64,000 nucleotides of DNA from Bacteroidetes bacterium UBA7662 (GCA_002483345.1 DLHS01000007.1:140857-204856); one strand, 5' to 3'; positions 46,252 to 54,541 are shown, counted from the first letter of the stretch. Translations and numbers: made by a program. The notes: a model not told the origin generated them from the letters alone.

Positions 46252-47053
46252 CCTCGGATTTTTAACCCTCGAGCTGCGCGACCTCATCGATATTTCGCTG
46301 GTGGCTTTTCTGCTGTACCGCATCTACAAGCTGGTGAAAGGCAGCCTGGCCGTGAACATCCTGCTGGGCCTGATCTCCGTCTACCTCATGTGGCTGGTGG
46401 TGGATGCCCTCGAACTCCGGCTGCTCAGCAAAATCCTGGGGCAGTTCATCGGGGTGGGGGTGATTACCCTCATCATCCTGTTTCAGCCCGAAATACGCCG
46501 GTTTTTGCTGATGATCGGCAAAAATACCGCCTTCAGCAACAAAGGATGGATACGCCGTTTTTTCCTCAAAGGAGTCGCTAAAGATGCCGAAGATGTGGGC
46601 TACATCCGCGAATCGCTCGAAGCCGCCGAAGCCCTGGCCGCGCAGATGACCGGCGCGCTGATCGTCTTCGCCCGCACCTCCGAACTCCAGTTTTTCGCCA
46701 ACAGCGGCACCCCCATCGACGCCCACGTATCGGCCCGGCTGCTGGAAAGCATCTTCCAGAAAAGCAGTCCCCTGCACGACGGCGCCGTGATCATCGCCAG
46801 CAAGCGGGTGAAAGCCGCCAGCTGCGTGCTGCCCGTCTCCGAAAACCAGGACCTGCCCGAAGAACTCGGCCTCCGCCACCGTTCCGGCATCGGTATTTCA
46901 GAGCATAGCGACGCCATCGTGCTCATCGTCTCCGAAGAAACCGGCTCCATCTCCCTCGCCACCAACGGCCACCTCGAACAAAACCTCACCCGCGACAAAA
47001 TCTACCGCAAACTGCTCCGCGCGCTCCAGGAAAACCCGGATGCTAAAGCGTAG
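46238..47053 (+). CDS. cdaA: Diadenylate cyclase CdaA (c-di-AMP synthase)
   Basis: 271 residues from a TTG at 46238, which gives KLFDLGFLTLELRDLID and three N-terminal membrane helices (about 18-95). The DAC domain (about 115-270) has the catalytic SPLHDGAVII and RHRSGIGISE motifs. It makes c-di-AMP from two ATP, which regulates osmotic and wall homeostasis. Starts within folP. An upstream ATG at 46151 would add 29 residues with no match to the family start, so I reject it. Confidence 0.93.
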   Translation: MKLFDLGFLTLELRDLIDISLVAFLLYRIYKLVKGSLAVNILLGLISVYLMWLVVDALELRLLSKILGQFIGVGVITLIILFQPEIRRFLLMIGKNTAFSNKGWIRRFFLKGVAKDAEDVGYIRESLEAAEALAAQMTGALIVFARTSELQFFANSGTPIDAHVSARLLESIFQKSSPLHDGAVIIASKRVKAASCVLPVSENQDLPEELGLRHRSGIGISEHSDAIVLIVSEETGSISLATNGHLEQNLTRDKIYRKLLRALQENPDAKA

Positions 47054-47054
47054 C

Positions 47055-47285
47055 TTTCAGACATCGAGAGGGCGAGAGGCGAGAGTGCGAGACTTTTTTG
47101 GGTGCCAGTCTTTCTCGATACGGTTTGCCTTGCTCATTTTTTACGGGAAAACCTACTCGAAATGACAGGCTTATGAAACTCTGTGAAACTTCCCCAACTC
47201 CGCGGAATCTGTGTTAAAAACCCGAAGCCAAAGCACCAGGAAACCCCCCTCTCAAAATCTCGCTTCTCGCTTCTCGATGTCTAAA
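47055..47285. repeat. MITE-like inverted-repeat element, copy 2
   Basis: The left terminus (47057-) reads tttcagacatcgagag with gaggcgagag repeats; the right terminus is ctcgcttctcgatgtctaaa, its imperfect inverse. Both ends share the agacatYgaga terminus with the element at 3229-3372. Core of about 150 bp is different in sequence from copy 1, without an open reading frame. It lies in the gap between cdaA and the EamA gene. No clear target-site duplication was seen. Confidence 0.65.
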
Positions 47286-47329
47286 AAAACGAAACCGCCG
47301 AAGGCACCAAATTCTATTTAAATTCGCCC

Positions 47330-48232
47330 ATGTTCCGGCGCGACCATCCCTTCTTTCCCTACCTCATCCTGCTCGGTTTATCCTTCATCTGGGGCAGCTC
47401 CTTCATTCTCATGAAACGCGGCCTCGAAGTATTCAGCCCCGTGCAGGTAGGCGCCTACCGCCTCAGCATCGCCGGGCTCGCCCTGCTGCCCATCGTTATC
47501 AAACACTGGGGCCCCTTTCTGAAATCGAAACTCAAGTATTTCGCCATCGTGGGCCTCGTTGGTAATGGCATCCCCGCCTTCCTGTTTGCGACCGCCCAGA
47601 CCAAACTCAACAGCTCCACCGCCGGCGCCCTCAACGCACTTACACCGCTGTTTACCCTGCTCATAGGCGTTTGGCTGTTTCAGAGCCGCTTAACCGCTTC
47701 CAAAACCCTCGGCGTCATCATCGGCCTGGCCGGTGCCCTCATCCTCATTTTACTGCGCGCCAACGGCCTTGCCGAACCCCATTGGGCCTACGGACTGCTC
47801 ATTGTGCTCGCCACCCTCATGTACGGCACCAGTGTGAACACCGTAGGCAAGTATATGCGCGATGTACGCCCCATGGTCACCGCCGCCGTGCCCCTCGTGC
47901 TCGCCGCCACCCCCTCGGTCATCCTGCTCTTCAGCACCGATTTTGTGTGGAAGCTGCAGCACCAGCCCGGCGCCTGGCCCGCCCTTGGTTACATCAGCAT
48001 ACTTGGTTTGCTCGGTTCGGCCGCCTCGCTCGTGGCCTTCAACAAACTCATCCAGATTACCAGCCCCATTTTCGCCTCCACCACCACCTACCTCATGCCC
48101 ATCGTAGCGCTGTTCTGGGGACTGTTAGACGGCGAAGCCCTCGGCTGGCCGCAGTTGCTCGGTATGGCCTCCATCCTGGTTGGCATCTGGCTCGTCAACC
48201 GCAAACGGATACCCGCACCCGTAGCCGCATGA
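47330..48232 (+). CDS. EamA/DMT-family transporter
   Basis: 300 residues with ten membrane helices in two EamA repeats (about 12-140 and 155-290). The first repeat begins YLILLGLSFIWGSSFILMK, and the second repeat is marked by the segment LIVLATLMYGTSVN. Such drug/metabolite transporters export metabolites; the substrate is unknown. Its stop overlaps the start of the acetyltransferase gene by 4 bases, so the two are coupled. Confidence 0.9.
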   Translation: MFRRDHPFFPYLILLGLSFIWGSSFILMKRGLEVFSPVQVGAYRLSIAGLALLPIVIKHWGPFLKSKLKYFAIVGLVGNGIPAFLFATAQTKLNSSTAGALNALTPLFTLLIGVWLFQSRLTASKTLGVIIGLAGALILILLRANGLAEPHWAYGLLIVLATLMYGTSVNTVGKYMRDVRPMVTAAVPLVLAATPSVILLFSTDFVWKLQHQPGAWPALGYISILGLLGSAASLVAFNKLIQITSPIFASTTTYLMPIVALFWGLLDGEALGWPQLLGMASILVGIWLVNRKRIPAPVAA

Positions 48233-48765
48233 ACCCCTACGCCCACCAAAGCGACCGCCTCGGCTACCGCCCCGTAGCCGAAACCGACATCCCCCACCTC
48301 CACACCGCCCTCACCGACCCGCGGGTGATTGAGTATATGAGCATCCGCTTTACTACTCAAGAGCCCGGCCGCGAGCAATGGGACTGGTACCAATCGCAGC
48401 TCAGCGCCGGCACCGCGCTTTTCCTGTCCGTTTTCCGCCAAAGCGACCACGCCTTCTGCGGCGTTTGCAGCCTCTACTACTACGATGCCGGAAACTGCCA
48501 CGCCGAGCTGGGCTACTGGCTTTTGCCGGAGTACTGGGGGATGGGCTATGCCCTGGAAGCCTGTAAAGTAACCCTGGCCGCCGCCCGGCAGCAGTGGCCT
48601 GAATTGCACCGGGTGGAAGCTATTATAGAGTCGGAGCATGGTGCCAGCCGTAAGGTGCTGGAGAAATGCGGGTTTGCGTTGGAGGGGGTGTTGCGGGAGG
48701 CTGAGCTAAAACAAGGTAAGTGGATTGATTTGGAGGTTTGGGCGGGGGTAGTCGATGGTCGATAG
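48229..48765 (+). CDS. GNAT acetyltransferase (RimJ/RimL type)
   Basis: 178 residues, starting at ATG 48229. The GNAT fold has the acetyl-CoA loop area LLPEYWGMGYALEACKVTL (about 92-110) and the RimJ-like AIIESEHGASRKVLEKCGF. It may acetylate a ribosomal protein N-terminus or a small amine. The last residues (VVDGR) and stop are built from the palindromic repeat that starts at 48750, so the C-terminus may have been altered by insertion. Confidence 0.88.
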   Translation: MNPYAHQSDRLGYRPVAETDIPHLHTALTDPRVIEYMSIRFTTQEPGREQWDWYQSQLSAGTALFLSVFRQSDHAFCGVCSLYYYDAGNCHAELGYWLLPEYWGMGYALEACKVTLAAARQQWPELHRVEAIIESEHGASRKVLEKCGFALEGVLREAELKQGKWIDLEVWAGVVDGR

Positions 48766-48822
48766 ACCATAGTCCATCGACCATCGACCATGGTCCGCGG
48801 ACTATCGACTATGGACCGCTTT
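48750..48822. repeat. Palindromic repeat cluster
   Basis: Two nested pairs: gtcgatggtcgat (48751-48763) against atcgaccatcgac (48776-48788), and ccatagtcc against ggactatcgactatgg (to about 48814). The unit cga-t/c-tat/gg appears several times on both strands. It overlaps the end of the acetyltransferase gene and marks the left border of the AT-rich block. Confidence 0.7.
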
Positions 48823-48849
48823 CAATTTTGGGTTAACAATTTATGATTT

Positions 48850-48962
48850 TTGGTATTGTCTTGTATTTTGGTTGGTTTTGGGTAGATTGCTTGAGAAATC
48901 ACCCTTTACGTCTGTATGCTGGATATAGGAGGTGAAAAAGTGGCGTGTATAAACGAGTTAGC
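48850..48962 (+). promoter_or_regulatory. attI-like leader, copy 1
   Basis: A conserved block ends at the core GTTAGC (48957-48962). It includes a gtagattg element, a ggatat element and AGGAGGTG (48927-48934), a full Shine-Dalgarno, rare in this phylum. Ten bases later a GTG opens a mini-ORF that crosses the core. This resembles ORF-11 in attI1 of class 1 integrons, which supplies ribosomes to the first cassette. Confidence 0.6.
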
Positions 48963-48992
48963 AGTAATTTTAGAGAAATGACAAGTAGCTGA
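48945..48992 (+). CDS. Mini-ORF across the recombination point (leader peptide)
   Basis: 15 codons, GTG start, peptide begins MYKRVSSNF; stop TGA at 48990-48992, one base before the ATG of the first cassette gene. A near-identical frame (MYKRVSCKF) occurs in copy 2 at 52325-52354, and copy 3 has a TTG-started frame whose stop overlaps the next ATG as ATGA. The conserved position relative to the strong ribosome site suggests a leader for translational coupling. Confidence 0.5.
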   Translation: MYKRVSSNFREMTSS

Positions 48993-48993
48993 A

Positions 48994-50115
48994 ATGTTTA
49001 ACAAAAGACAATTAATACAAAACATTATCTCACACAATGACGAGTGCACTTTTTTTGACAAAAAGAACTCTGTTGACTTGAAAACCGAAAAAGGCAAAGC
49101 AAAATTTCTAAAACACATATGCGCTTTAAGTAATTCAAATACTGAAAATGACGCTTTTATAATTGTTGGAATTTCAAATGAAAATGAAGTGGTTGGAACT
49201 GAATTTATTGATGATGCAAATGTTCAAAATCTAGTTAATTCAGTTTTAAAAAATCCTCCTTTAGTTAAATATGAAAACATTGCTTTTCCCAATTTAAAAA
49301 AGGACAAGTCTATTGGTTTATTGACAATTAGAAACAATTCCCAAATAACTTCCTTTTTGAAAAGAATAGATGTAATTGAAAAAGAAACAATATATCACAG
49401 AATTGGCAGTAAATCTGAACCCGCAAACGGAACAATTAATGTAGTCAAGGAGAACAAAGAAATAGTTGAAAAGACATACAAATACTCACAAAACAATATA
49501 AAGGACTTGTTAGATAATGTTTTTGAGTTTTACAAGCTGTGGGACAAAGCATACAATCCGATATATTATGTTTTTAAAGAGCAGTTTGTGGTCTGCTTAG
49601 CAGGCTATTCTACAAATGATGAGTATTTAAGCGAAGTAGATATTCAAATAATAAATGAAGGGACACGATTATTTTTTTCTGCCATACAAGAGGTGAAAGT
49701 AAATATCACTGAAGACTCTATCATTATAATTGAATTTCAACGATTAGGTTATGGAGAGAATTTTGAAAATTATGCCACATATTCAAACAACATAATATTT
49801 AAAGACAATGGAACGTATAGCATAAACAAAGAATTTATCTTCACACCTCCGAAATTTCCAGCTAAAGAAATTTATAGTCTTTATGAAAAAACCAAGAAAT
49901 TTGAAGAAAGAATAAAATCAAAGGACAAATTTGAAGTCGAAGATTGGGAGTTTGGAGAAGGGCTAGCAAACTATTATTTCATTTGCTATCTTAACGACAT
50001 TAAGGAGGCGAAACAAGATTTTATTAATTCAATAGAATATTTAGACGGAGTAGCAGCATTATGGCACCGGGAATGTAACGACTTATTGATAGAATATGAA
50101 AAAAACTACTGCTAA
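48994..50115 (+). CDS. AlbA_2 (Schlafen-type) domain protein in cassette 1
   Basis: 373 residues. The N-terminal 150 residues fit the AlbA_2/Schlafen domain: E-x-x-F-F-D-K-K-N-S-V-D-L, KAKFLKHICALSNSNTEN, FIIVGISNENEVVG, then GLLTIRNNS and IYHRIGSKSEPANG. The C-terminal part (about 180-373) is lysine-rich and has no motif I recognise. Such proteins are proposed nucleic-acid-binding or NTP-binding regulators and turn up in defence contexts. AT-rich, with 5' end joined to the leader peptide. Confidence 0.8.
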   Translation: MFNKRQLIQNIISHNDECTFFDKKNSVDLKTEKGKAKFLKHICALSNSNTENDAFIIVGISNENEVVGTEFIDDANVQNLVNSVLKNPPLVKYENIAFPNLKKDKSIGLLTIRNNSQITSFLKRIDVIEKETIYHRIGSKSEPANGTINVVKENKEIVEKTYKYSQNNIKDLLDNVFEFYKLWDKAYNPIYYVFKEQFVVCLAGYSTNDEYLSEVDIQIINEGTRLFFSAIQEVKVNITEDSIIIIEFQRLGYGENFENYATYSNNIIFKDNGTYSINKEFIFTPPKFPAKEIYSLYEKTKKFEERIKSKDKFEVEDWEFGEGLANYYFICYLNDIKEAKQDFINSIEYLDGVAALWHRECNDLLIEYEKNYC

Positions 50116-50241
50116 CAGGCGTTTGGCTCAATGGCGGGTGAAGTGGTTAATTGAACATTCTACCTCGCATCAACTTTTGTGGTGTATTGACAGTTTTGTG
50201 CTCCGAAATCCGCCACTGCGCCAAGCGACAAACCGTTAGCC
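50111..50241 (+). repeat. attC site A
   Basis: It starts GCTAACAGGCGTTTGGC and ends GCCAAGCGACAAAC + CGTTAGCC; the ends are complementary (R boxes gctaac / gttagc, L boxes gtttggc / gccaagc). The 85-base interior closely matches sites C and F, including attgaacattctacctcgca. Overlaps the stop region of cassette 1's gene. The core GTT is at 50235. Confidence 0.8.
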
Positions 50242-50250
50242 ACAATTAAA

Positions 50251-51072
50251 ATGAACCTGACACCTCAACATAATCCTGAAGAATTTAACCAATTTCTATT
50301 TGAGGAGATTGATTTAGACTTGTATCAGCACAAATTTATAAGAGACACCTTAGTCAAGGCTCAGAGGGGACAAAGCACGATATATGATTCATCTGTAATT
50401 AATTCAACTGAATCCGGATGGATATTGATTATACATAGTGAGATGCTTCTTATCTATGGACACAATTGGAGCACTAAACAATTTCAAGAAATCAGAGACA
50501 TATTTGATTTAAACAAATACAACAACTACACACTTGCGGGTGAGGATGAGCTAATTGAAGAGCTAATTAATTTCTATAAACCGAAGAATTCTCAAACCGA
50601 AAAGCGAAGACTCTTTTATAAAACAGAAGAAGTAAATGTCTTTGATACTAATAATTACAGAATGGAACTCGGAACGATAAATCAATTAGACGAATTAGCA
50701 CTCATGTTGCAAGGATATTACCATGAAGAATATAATGGCTTGAATGACAAAGAAATCGAAGATATGCAAGACCGTATGTTTTCAATGATAGAGAACGAGA
50801 AGGTTTATGTTCTTTTAAATTCTGATAACAAAATCATTAGTTTCTGTTCGATAATAGACCCTGGCATTGGAATATTGTTTACTAAAAATGAATACAGGAA
50901 CAAAGGTTGTGGAAAGATGCTTTTGTCTTATTGCTCCGACATCTTACAACAGAGAAATAGTACGGTTTTTCTCATGACTGACCGTGATAAACCCGAGTCA
51001 AATCAAGTCTGCAGTAAAGTTGGATTTGAACCGTACTTTAATTATAAAATGATAAAAATAAACTGTGGCTAA
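50251..51072 (+). CDS. GNAT acetyltransferase in cassette 2
   Basis: 273 residues. The C-terminal half (about 130-270) is a GNAT domain: LGTINQLDELALMLQGYYHE, then IIDPGIGILFTKNEYRNKGC GKMLLSYCSD (Q/R-x-x-G-x-G/A acetyl-CoA loop, here RNKGCG) and SNQVCSKVGFEP. The N-terminal half (about 1-120) is unknown. Starts 16 bases after the core with no ribosome site; AT-rich. Substrate unknown; such cassette GNATs are common in integrons. Confidence 0.85.
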   Translation: MNLTPQHNPEEFNQFLFEEIDLDLYQHKFIRDTLVKAQRGQSTIYDSSVINSTESGWILIIHSEMLLIYGHNWSTKQFQEIRDIFDLNKYNNYTLAGEDELIEELINFYKPKNSQTEKRRLFYKTEEVNVFDTNNYRMELGTINQLDELALMLQGYYHEEYNGLNDKEIEDMQDRMFSMIENEKVYVLLNSDNKIISFCSIIDPGIGILFTKNEYRNKGCGKMLLSYCSDILQQRNSTVFLMTDRDKPESNQVCSKVGFEPYFNYKMIKINCG

Positions 51073-51199
51073 CAGCACCTAAGAAAACATGGGGCGGACA
51101 GTGGTATCCGATAGTTCCGTTCTTCGTGGCTAAATTTGTCACGGGCGGACGGCTAAGAGCTTCCAAAGCCCCACGTTTCTTAGCTGCAAAACGTTAGTG
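51067..51199 (+). repeat. attC site B
   Basis: 133 bp. R'' GGCTAAC (51067-51073), matching L arms cctaagaaaacatggggc and gccccacgtttcttag, R' GTTAGTG (51193-51199). The interior differs from sites A and C. The gene stop lies inside R''. The following cassette begins TTAGTGCAAG. Confidence 0.8.
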
Positions 51200-51330
51200 C
51201 AAGTGTAAGTACACCGTTTCCCAGTAGCAAAATATAATCTTTCATTCTACTTAGGGAAAAATAATTGTTTGGCCATTTGATATCCCATTCTTTATACCTT
51301 TTTTGATGAATACTTATAAGGATAATTAAT

Positions 51331-51576
51331 ATGATACTCTCATTCTTAACCTTTCTTCTGCTCACGGTTGCATATTTTTGGGTGTCAAGTAAAATTTATC
51401 AACGTAACGTCATGGGTAATGTCACCTTTGCTTTTGGCCCGGGCATTTTTCATGTTTTGAAACGATTGACACCCGAGCAGAAAAATCTTGAAACGGCCCA
51501 AATTAGAATAGCGTATCTCCTTTTAGTTTTCCGTATCTTTTTTTTGTTTTCCACTTTATATTTTGTCCTTATGTAG
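51331..51576 (+). CDS. Small two-helix membrane protein
   Basis: 81 residues with helices at about 1-22 and 60-78 and a conserved-looking middle part (KIYQRNVMGNVTFAFGP). It starts 138 bases after attC B. Reading frame and hydrophobicity look genuine, but it matches no family I know and its downstream attC is missing. It may be a cassette that has lost its recombination site. Confidence 0.5.
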   Translation: MILSFLTFLLLTVAYFWVSSKIYQRNVMGNVTFAFGPGIFHVLKRLTPEQKNLETAQIRIAYLLLVFRIFFLFSTLYFVLM

Positions 51577-51876
51577 GTAGTTCATAAAGGTGTACAGTAC
51601 CAATTATGAATTGTAAAGGGCTTAAAGAGCTTGGGGATCTCTTTGTGAGTCCTCTCCAGAAAGGTGACTAAGTCCAATTCTATGCAAGTTGAACTTTATT
51701 GCAGAAATATGACCATTTCATACCCAATAAACCTGCCTTAGTTCCTGCAGTTCAAATAGAACTTCTCTATATTTGAACCGCGAACTAATTAAGAGAAATA
51801 TCATGTTTAATTCATCCAATTCAGAAATCATAGGCAAAGCCTGGCGGAGAGCGGGTGTAAGTCCCGTACTTCACAA
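51577..51876. other. Non-coding gap of about 300 bp
   Basis: No convincing gene. It has a 9-bp inverted repeat (gttcaaata at 51750 and tatttgaac at 51770) and a small hairpin gcggg-tgtaagt-cccgt (51850-51870). A frame from 51773 reaches into symE's start region but is likely an artefact. No attC seen. Confidence 0.5.
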
Positions 51877-51949
51877 GTTCTCTTGTTGGTTCGCAGCACC
51901 GTCAGGCCCCTTTTTAAAAACTCAACGTTATGCGAACCAACAAGAGAAC
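51877..51949 (+). promoter_or_regulatory. 19-bp perfect inverted repeat around the symE start
   Basis: The arms 51877-51895 (gttctcttgttggttcgca) and 51931-51949 (its exact reverse complement) are separated by 35 bases. The downstream arm is the first part of the symE coding region, including the TG of the start codon. In RNA this would form a stable hairpin that hides the start. Confidence 0.8.
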
Positions 51950-52139
51950 AACACTCAGGCGCCCCGAGGTGCGTAGCCTGAAAATCCAACCCAAAACCAG
52001 GTTTAACAAGTACAGCCACAAGGATGTGCCGGAGATCAAACTCTGCGGCGACTGGTTACGCAGCCTGGGCTTCGAACAAGGCGAGCGGGTTACGGTAACG
52101 GCCATGCCTAAGCTGTTGATTATCCGGACCGGGGAGTAG
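51930..52139 (+). CDS. SymE-like toxin, type I addiction module family
   Basis: 69 residues. The SymE signature is in the C-terminal half: PEIKLCGDWLRSLGFEQGER, followed by VTVTAMPKLLIIRTGE, matching the AbrB-like fold of SymE (P-x-I-x-L-x-G-x-W-L-x-x-x-G-F). The N-terminus is Arg/Lys-rich. E. coli SymE is about 113 residues and is controlled by the antisense RNA SymR. Here the start codon is in a hairpin. Direction matches the cassettes, but no attC follows. The gene is core-like in composition. Confidence 0.75.
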   Translation: MRTNKRTTLRRPEVRSLKIQPKTRFNKYSHKDVPEIKLCGDWLRSLGFEQGERVTVTAMPKLLIIRTGE

Positions 52140-52239
52140 TTGTTTATTTTGAAAGAGCCGTTGACTTGAGGGTTGGCGGCTTTTTTGATTTTGACTGGGT
52201 TGTACCTTGGGTGTTTAGTTTTGGTGTGGTTGTTTGTGT

Positions 52240-52342
52240 TTGGGGGTGTCTTGTATTTTGAGTAGATTGGTTTTGAAATCACTTTTTACTTCAGTATGCC
52301 GGATATAGGAGGTGAAGAAGTTGCATGTATAAACGAGTTAGC
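52240..52342 (+). promoter_or_regulatory. attI-like leader, copy 2
   Basis: It shares gtagattggtttt, ggatataggaggtgaa and tgtataaacgagttagc with copy 1. AGGAGGTG is at 52307-52314; ten bases later an ATG (52325) opens a 9-codon mini-ORF (MYKRVSCKF), stop at 52352-52354. Core GTTAGC at 52337. The 5' end has an intact terminator-like gttggcggctttttt (52172-) upstream. Confidence 0.6.
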
Positions 52343-52369
52343 TGCAAGTTTTAGATACATTTTCCCAAT

Positions 52370-53455
52370 ATGAACTTAGAAGGCCAAGAAACAAATACTG
52401 ACCAAAAGAATCAGCACTATATCCCAAAATTCTATCTAAGAAACTTCTCTTATGAAAAGAATGGGAAACAGATTGGGCTTTATAATATTAAAGCGGACAA
52501 ATTTTTCCAAAAAGGAAAACTAAAAACTCAAGGATCAAAATCATTTTTCTATGGTTTTGATGGCCAAATTGAAAATGCCCTATCTAAAATCGAAGGGGAA
52601 ATCGCTAAAACAATACAAGATATAATCAACACGCTGACAGTTCCGAAAAGAGGCACTATTCAGCATGAAAACCTACTTGTATTCGTTGCACTAACACATT
52701 TAAGAAATCCAGTAATTATTGATTCTGTAAAGGAGCAATCTAAGCAATTAGAGAAATTGATGAACGAGGACCTCCCTCCAAATGTTAACAGATTTACCTC
52801 ACCGGAAATGACACATGATTATGCAATTGGACTAGCACTGTCTATGCTTCCCGATGTAGTTGAAATGTTAATAGATCTTGAATATAAAATACTAATTAAC
52901 GAAACACCCACTCCTTTTATCGCTTCGGACTTTCCAGTAGTAAAATACAATCAGTTCTTAGAATCAAAGAAATGGACACATGGGAAAACAGGTTATGGAA
53001 ATGTAGGATTACAGGTATTTATTCCACTAAACCCTAGAATGGTAATTCTACTTTATGATTCAGGAATTTATAAAGTTGGCGATAGAAAAAAACATTACTT
53101 AAGGCTAACAGAAACGAGGGACATCAAGCAAATTAATTCATTGCAGTTGCTTAATTGTTATGAGTCAATATTCTTTAACGAAGAAATAAATGAGCACTAT
53201 GTGAAGACAATCATACAAGAAACTAAAAAGTATGATAAGCCCAATCAGGTAAAATCATCCCTTGCCTATTTGAGAACATCCGAAGACCCAAATCCCACGC
53301 AGAAAAATTTGTTGGTTGTTGGTTCAACTGACATCGAAATGAGACTTAGCGTTTCAGGAATAAATTTATATTCTAAATCTAAAGCGTATGCCTTTACCTC
53401 TTCAATTGCTCAACTTAGACCGCATGCCACAGAAATTGTCAACAGTCGAAGGTAA
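52370..53455 (+). CDS. DUF4238 protein in cassette 3
   Basis: 361 residues. It begins with the DUF4238 signature QHYIPKFYLRNFSY at about 15-28, followed by a helical core and a TPFIASDFPVVKYN segment (about 180-193), with NPRMVILLYDSGIYK after. DUF4238 proteins are widespread, often in mobile or defence regions, with no known activity. Starts 15 bases after the leader stop. AT-rich. Confidence 0.85.
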   Translation: MNLEGQETNTDQKNQHYIPKFYLRNFSYEKNGKQIGLYNIKADKFFQKGKLKTQGSKSFFYGFDGQIENALSKIEGEIAKTIQDIINTLTVPKRGTIQHENLLVFVALTHLRNPVIIDSVKEQSKQLEKLMNEDLPPNVNRFTSPEMTHDYAIGLALSMLPDVVEMLIDLEYKILINETPTPFIASDFPVVKYNQFLESKKWTHGKTGYGNVGLQVFIPLNPRMVILLYDSGIYKVGDRKKHYLRLTETRDIKQINSLQLLNCYESIFFNEEINEHYVKTIIQETKKYDKPNQVKSSLAYLRTSEDPNPTQKNLLVVGSTDIEMRLSVSGINLYSKSKAYAFTSSIAQLRPHATEIVNSRR

Positions 53456-53462
53456 ACCTGCT

Positions 53463-53593
53463 GCTAACAGGCGTTTGGCACTATTGCAGGTGACGTGGTT
53501 AATTGAACATTCTACCTCGCATCAACTTTTGTGGTATATTGACAGTTTAGTGCTCCGAATTCCGCCACTGCGCCAAGCGCCAAAACGTTAGCA
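53463..53593 (+). repeat. attC site C
   Basis: 131 bp: GCTAACAGGCGTTTGGC at 53463 and GCGCCAAGCGCCAAAACGTTAGC at the right. Nearly the same sequence as site A through the interior. Core GTT at 53587. Stop of cassette 3's gene is 8 bases before it. Confidence 0.85.
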
Positions 53594-53601
53594 GTAATTT
53601 T

Positions 53602-54399
53602 ATGACGACAGACAACATATATGAAATTCAAAATAGTAGAATAATCAAAATTCCATCTGACATTAAAGGTGTGACGGATGGAGTTAGAGAATCATTTTAC
53701 TACTTAAAAGGACTGACAGAACTTGATATAGTCTATTCAGGACTTAAACCGGACCAAAAGTCTAAAATTCAAGATGGTTCAGACGCTTTTGTAAAACAAC
53801 TTGACAGTCTTGAACAAAAACTGTACTTCAGCGACCCAGACAACAGCTTAGTGACTTTCAAAGACGACAACGAGTTAAAGAATCTCATAAAAGATTACAT
53901 CTTACTAAAGGAGCAAGTTGACAAATTTCAAATAGAGATTTTGAACGACATGATTGATATTTCTTATCGGACTTTAAAATCATTGACAAAAAATAGAAAT
54001 TATTTAGACCAATACATGGCTCAAATTTATTCCTCATTTTTAGTCAAATCCGCATTTCTACATTCACATGAGGAAAATAAAAAGGACACTTATTTTCTGC
54101 TAATGGAAGACAACGAGAAGTTTGACAAAACGATAAATCCATTTGAAAACTACTCGCATGTAGTGGTAAATGATTATTCCTTTAACTTGCTGAGAGACCG
54201 AAGACGTTTCCAAGAGATTTATGAAAAACTCTTCAACCTAATTTTTTCAATTCAAGAAATCGAAAACAAAAGAAACATAGACGACTTAGTAACAAAACAG
54301 TATTCACTAAATAAACAAGTCGTTCTGTTAACATATTTAATTGCTGTATTGACAATAGTAATGACAATAATTGGAATACTACAAATAGTGAAATGTTGA
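53602..54399 (+). CDS. Unknown protein with C-terminal membrane helix, cassette 4
   Basis: 265 residues. The first 230 residues are soluble, mostly helical and charged, with coiled-coil character around 55-115 (LDSLEQKLYFSDPD, LLKEQVDKFQIEIL). One membrane helix at about 240-262 (VVLLTYLIAVLTIVMTIIGI) ends the chain: a tail-anchored layout. No family recognised. ATG is 15 bases after the core. Confidence 0.6.
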   Translation: MTTDNIYEIQNSRIIKIPSDIKGVTDGVRESFYYLKGLTELDIVYSGLKPDQKSKIQDGSDAFVKQLDSLEQKLYFSDPDNSLVTFKDDNELKNLIKDYILLKEQVDKFQIEILNDMIDISYRTLKSLTKNRNYLDQYMAQIYSSFLVKSAFLHSHEENKKDTYFLLMEDNEKFDKTINPFENYSHVVVNDYSFNLLRDRRRFQEIYEKLFNLIFSIQEIENKRNIDDLVTKQYSLNKQVVLLTYLIAVLTIVMTIIGILQIVKC

Positions 54400-54410
54400 G
54401 AAAAACTATT

Positions 54411-54541
54411 GCTAACAGCCGTTTTGCAAAAGCGGGGGTTTCGTGCTTCTATGACAGTGAAGTGCTAAATTTAAGCTTTGTGCATCTAATGAAGTTTAGT
54501 GCTGAAAATCCCCGCCTTCGCAAAGCGGCAAAACGTTATAG
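54411..54541 (+). repeat. attC site D
   Basis: 131 bp: GCTAACAGCCGTTTTGC at the left, GCAAAGCGGCAAAACGTTATA at the right, with paired arms gttttgc / gcaaagc and cgggggtt / ccccgcc. The right core GTTATAG belongs to cassette 5 and differs from the others. Confidence 0.85.

Noticed and set aside
51840..51880. A stretch gagcgggtgtaagtcccgta that resembles part of a group II intron domain
   Set aside because: Only a short hairpin matches; I see no domain V, no reverse transcriptase, and no intron 5' end.
51773..51976. 67-codon frame overlapping the symE start
   Set aside because: It covers the inverted repeat and runs into symE in another frame, with no domain pattern.
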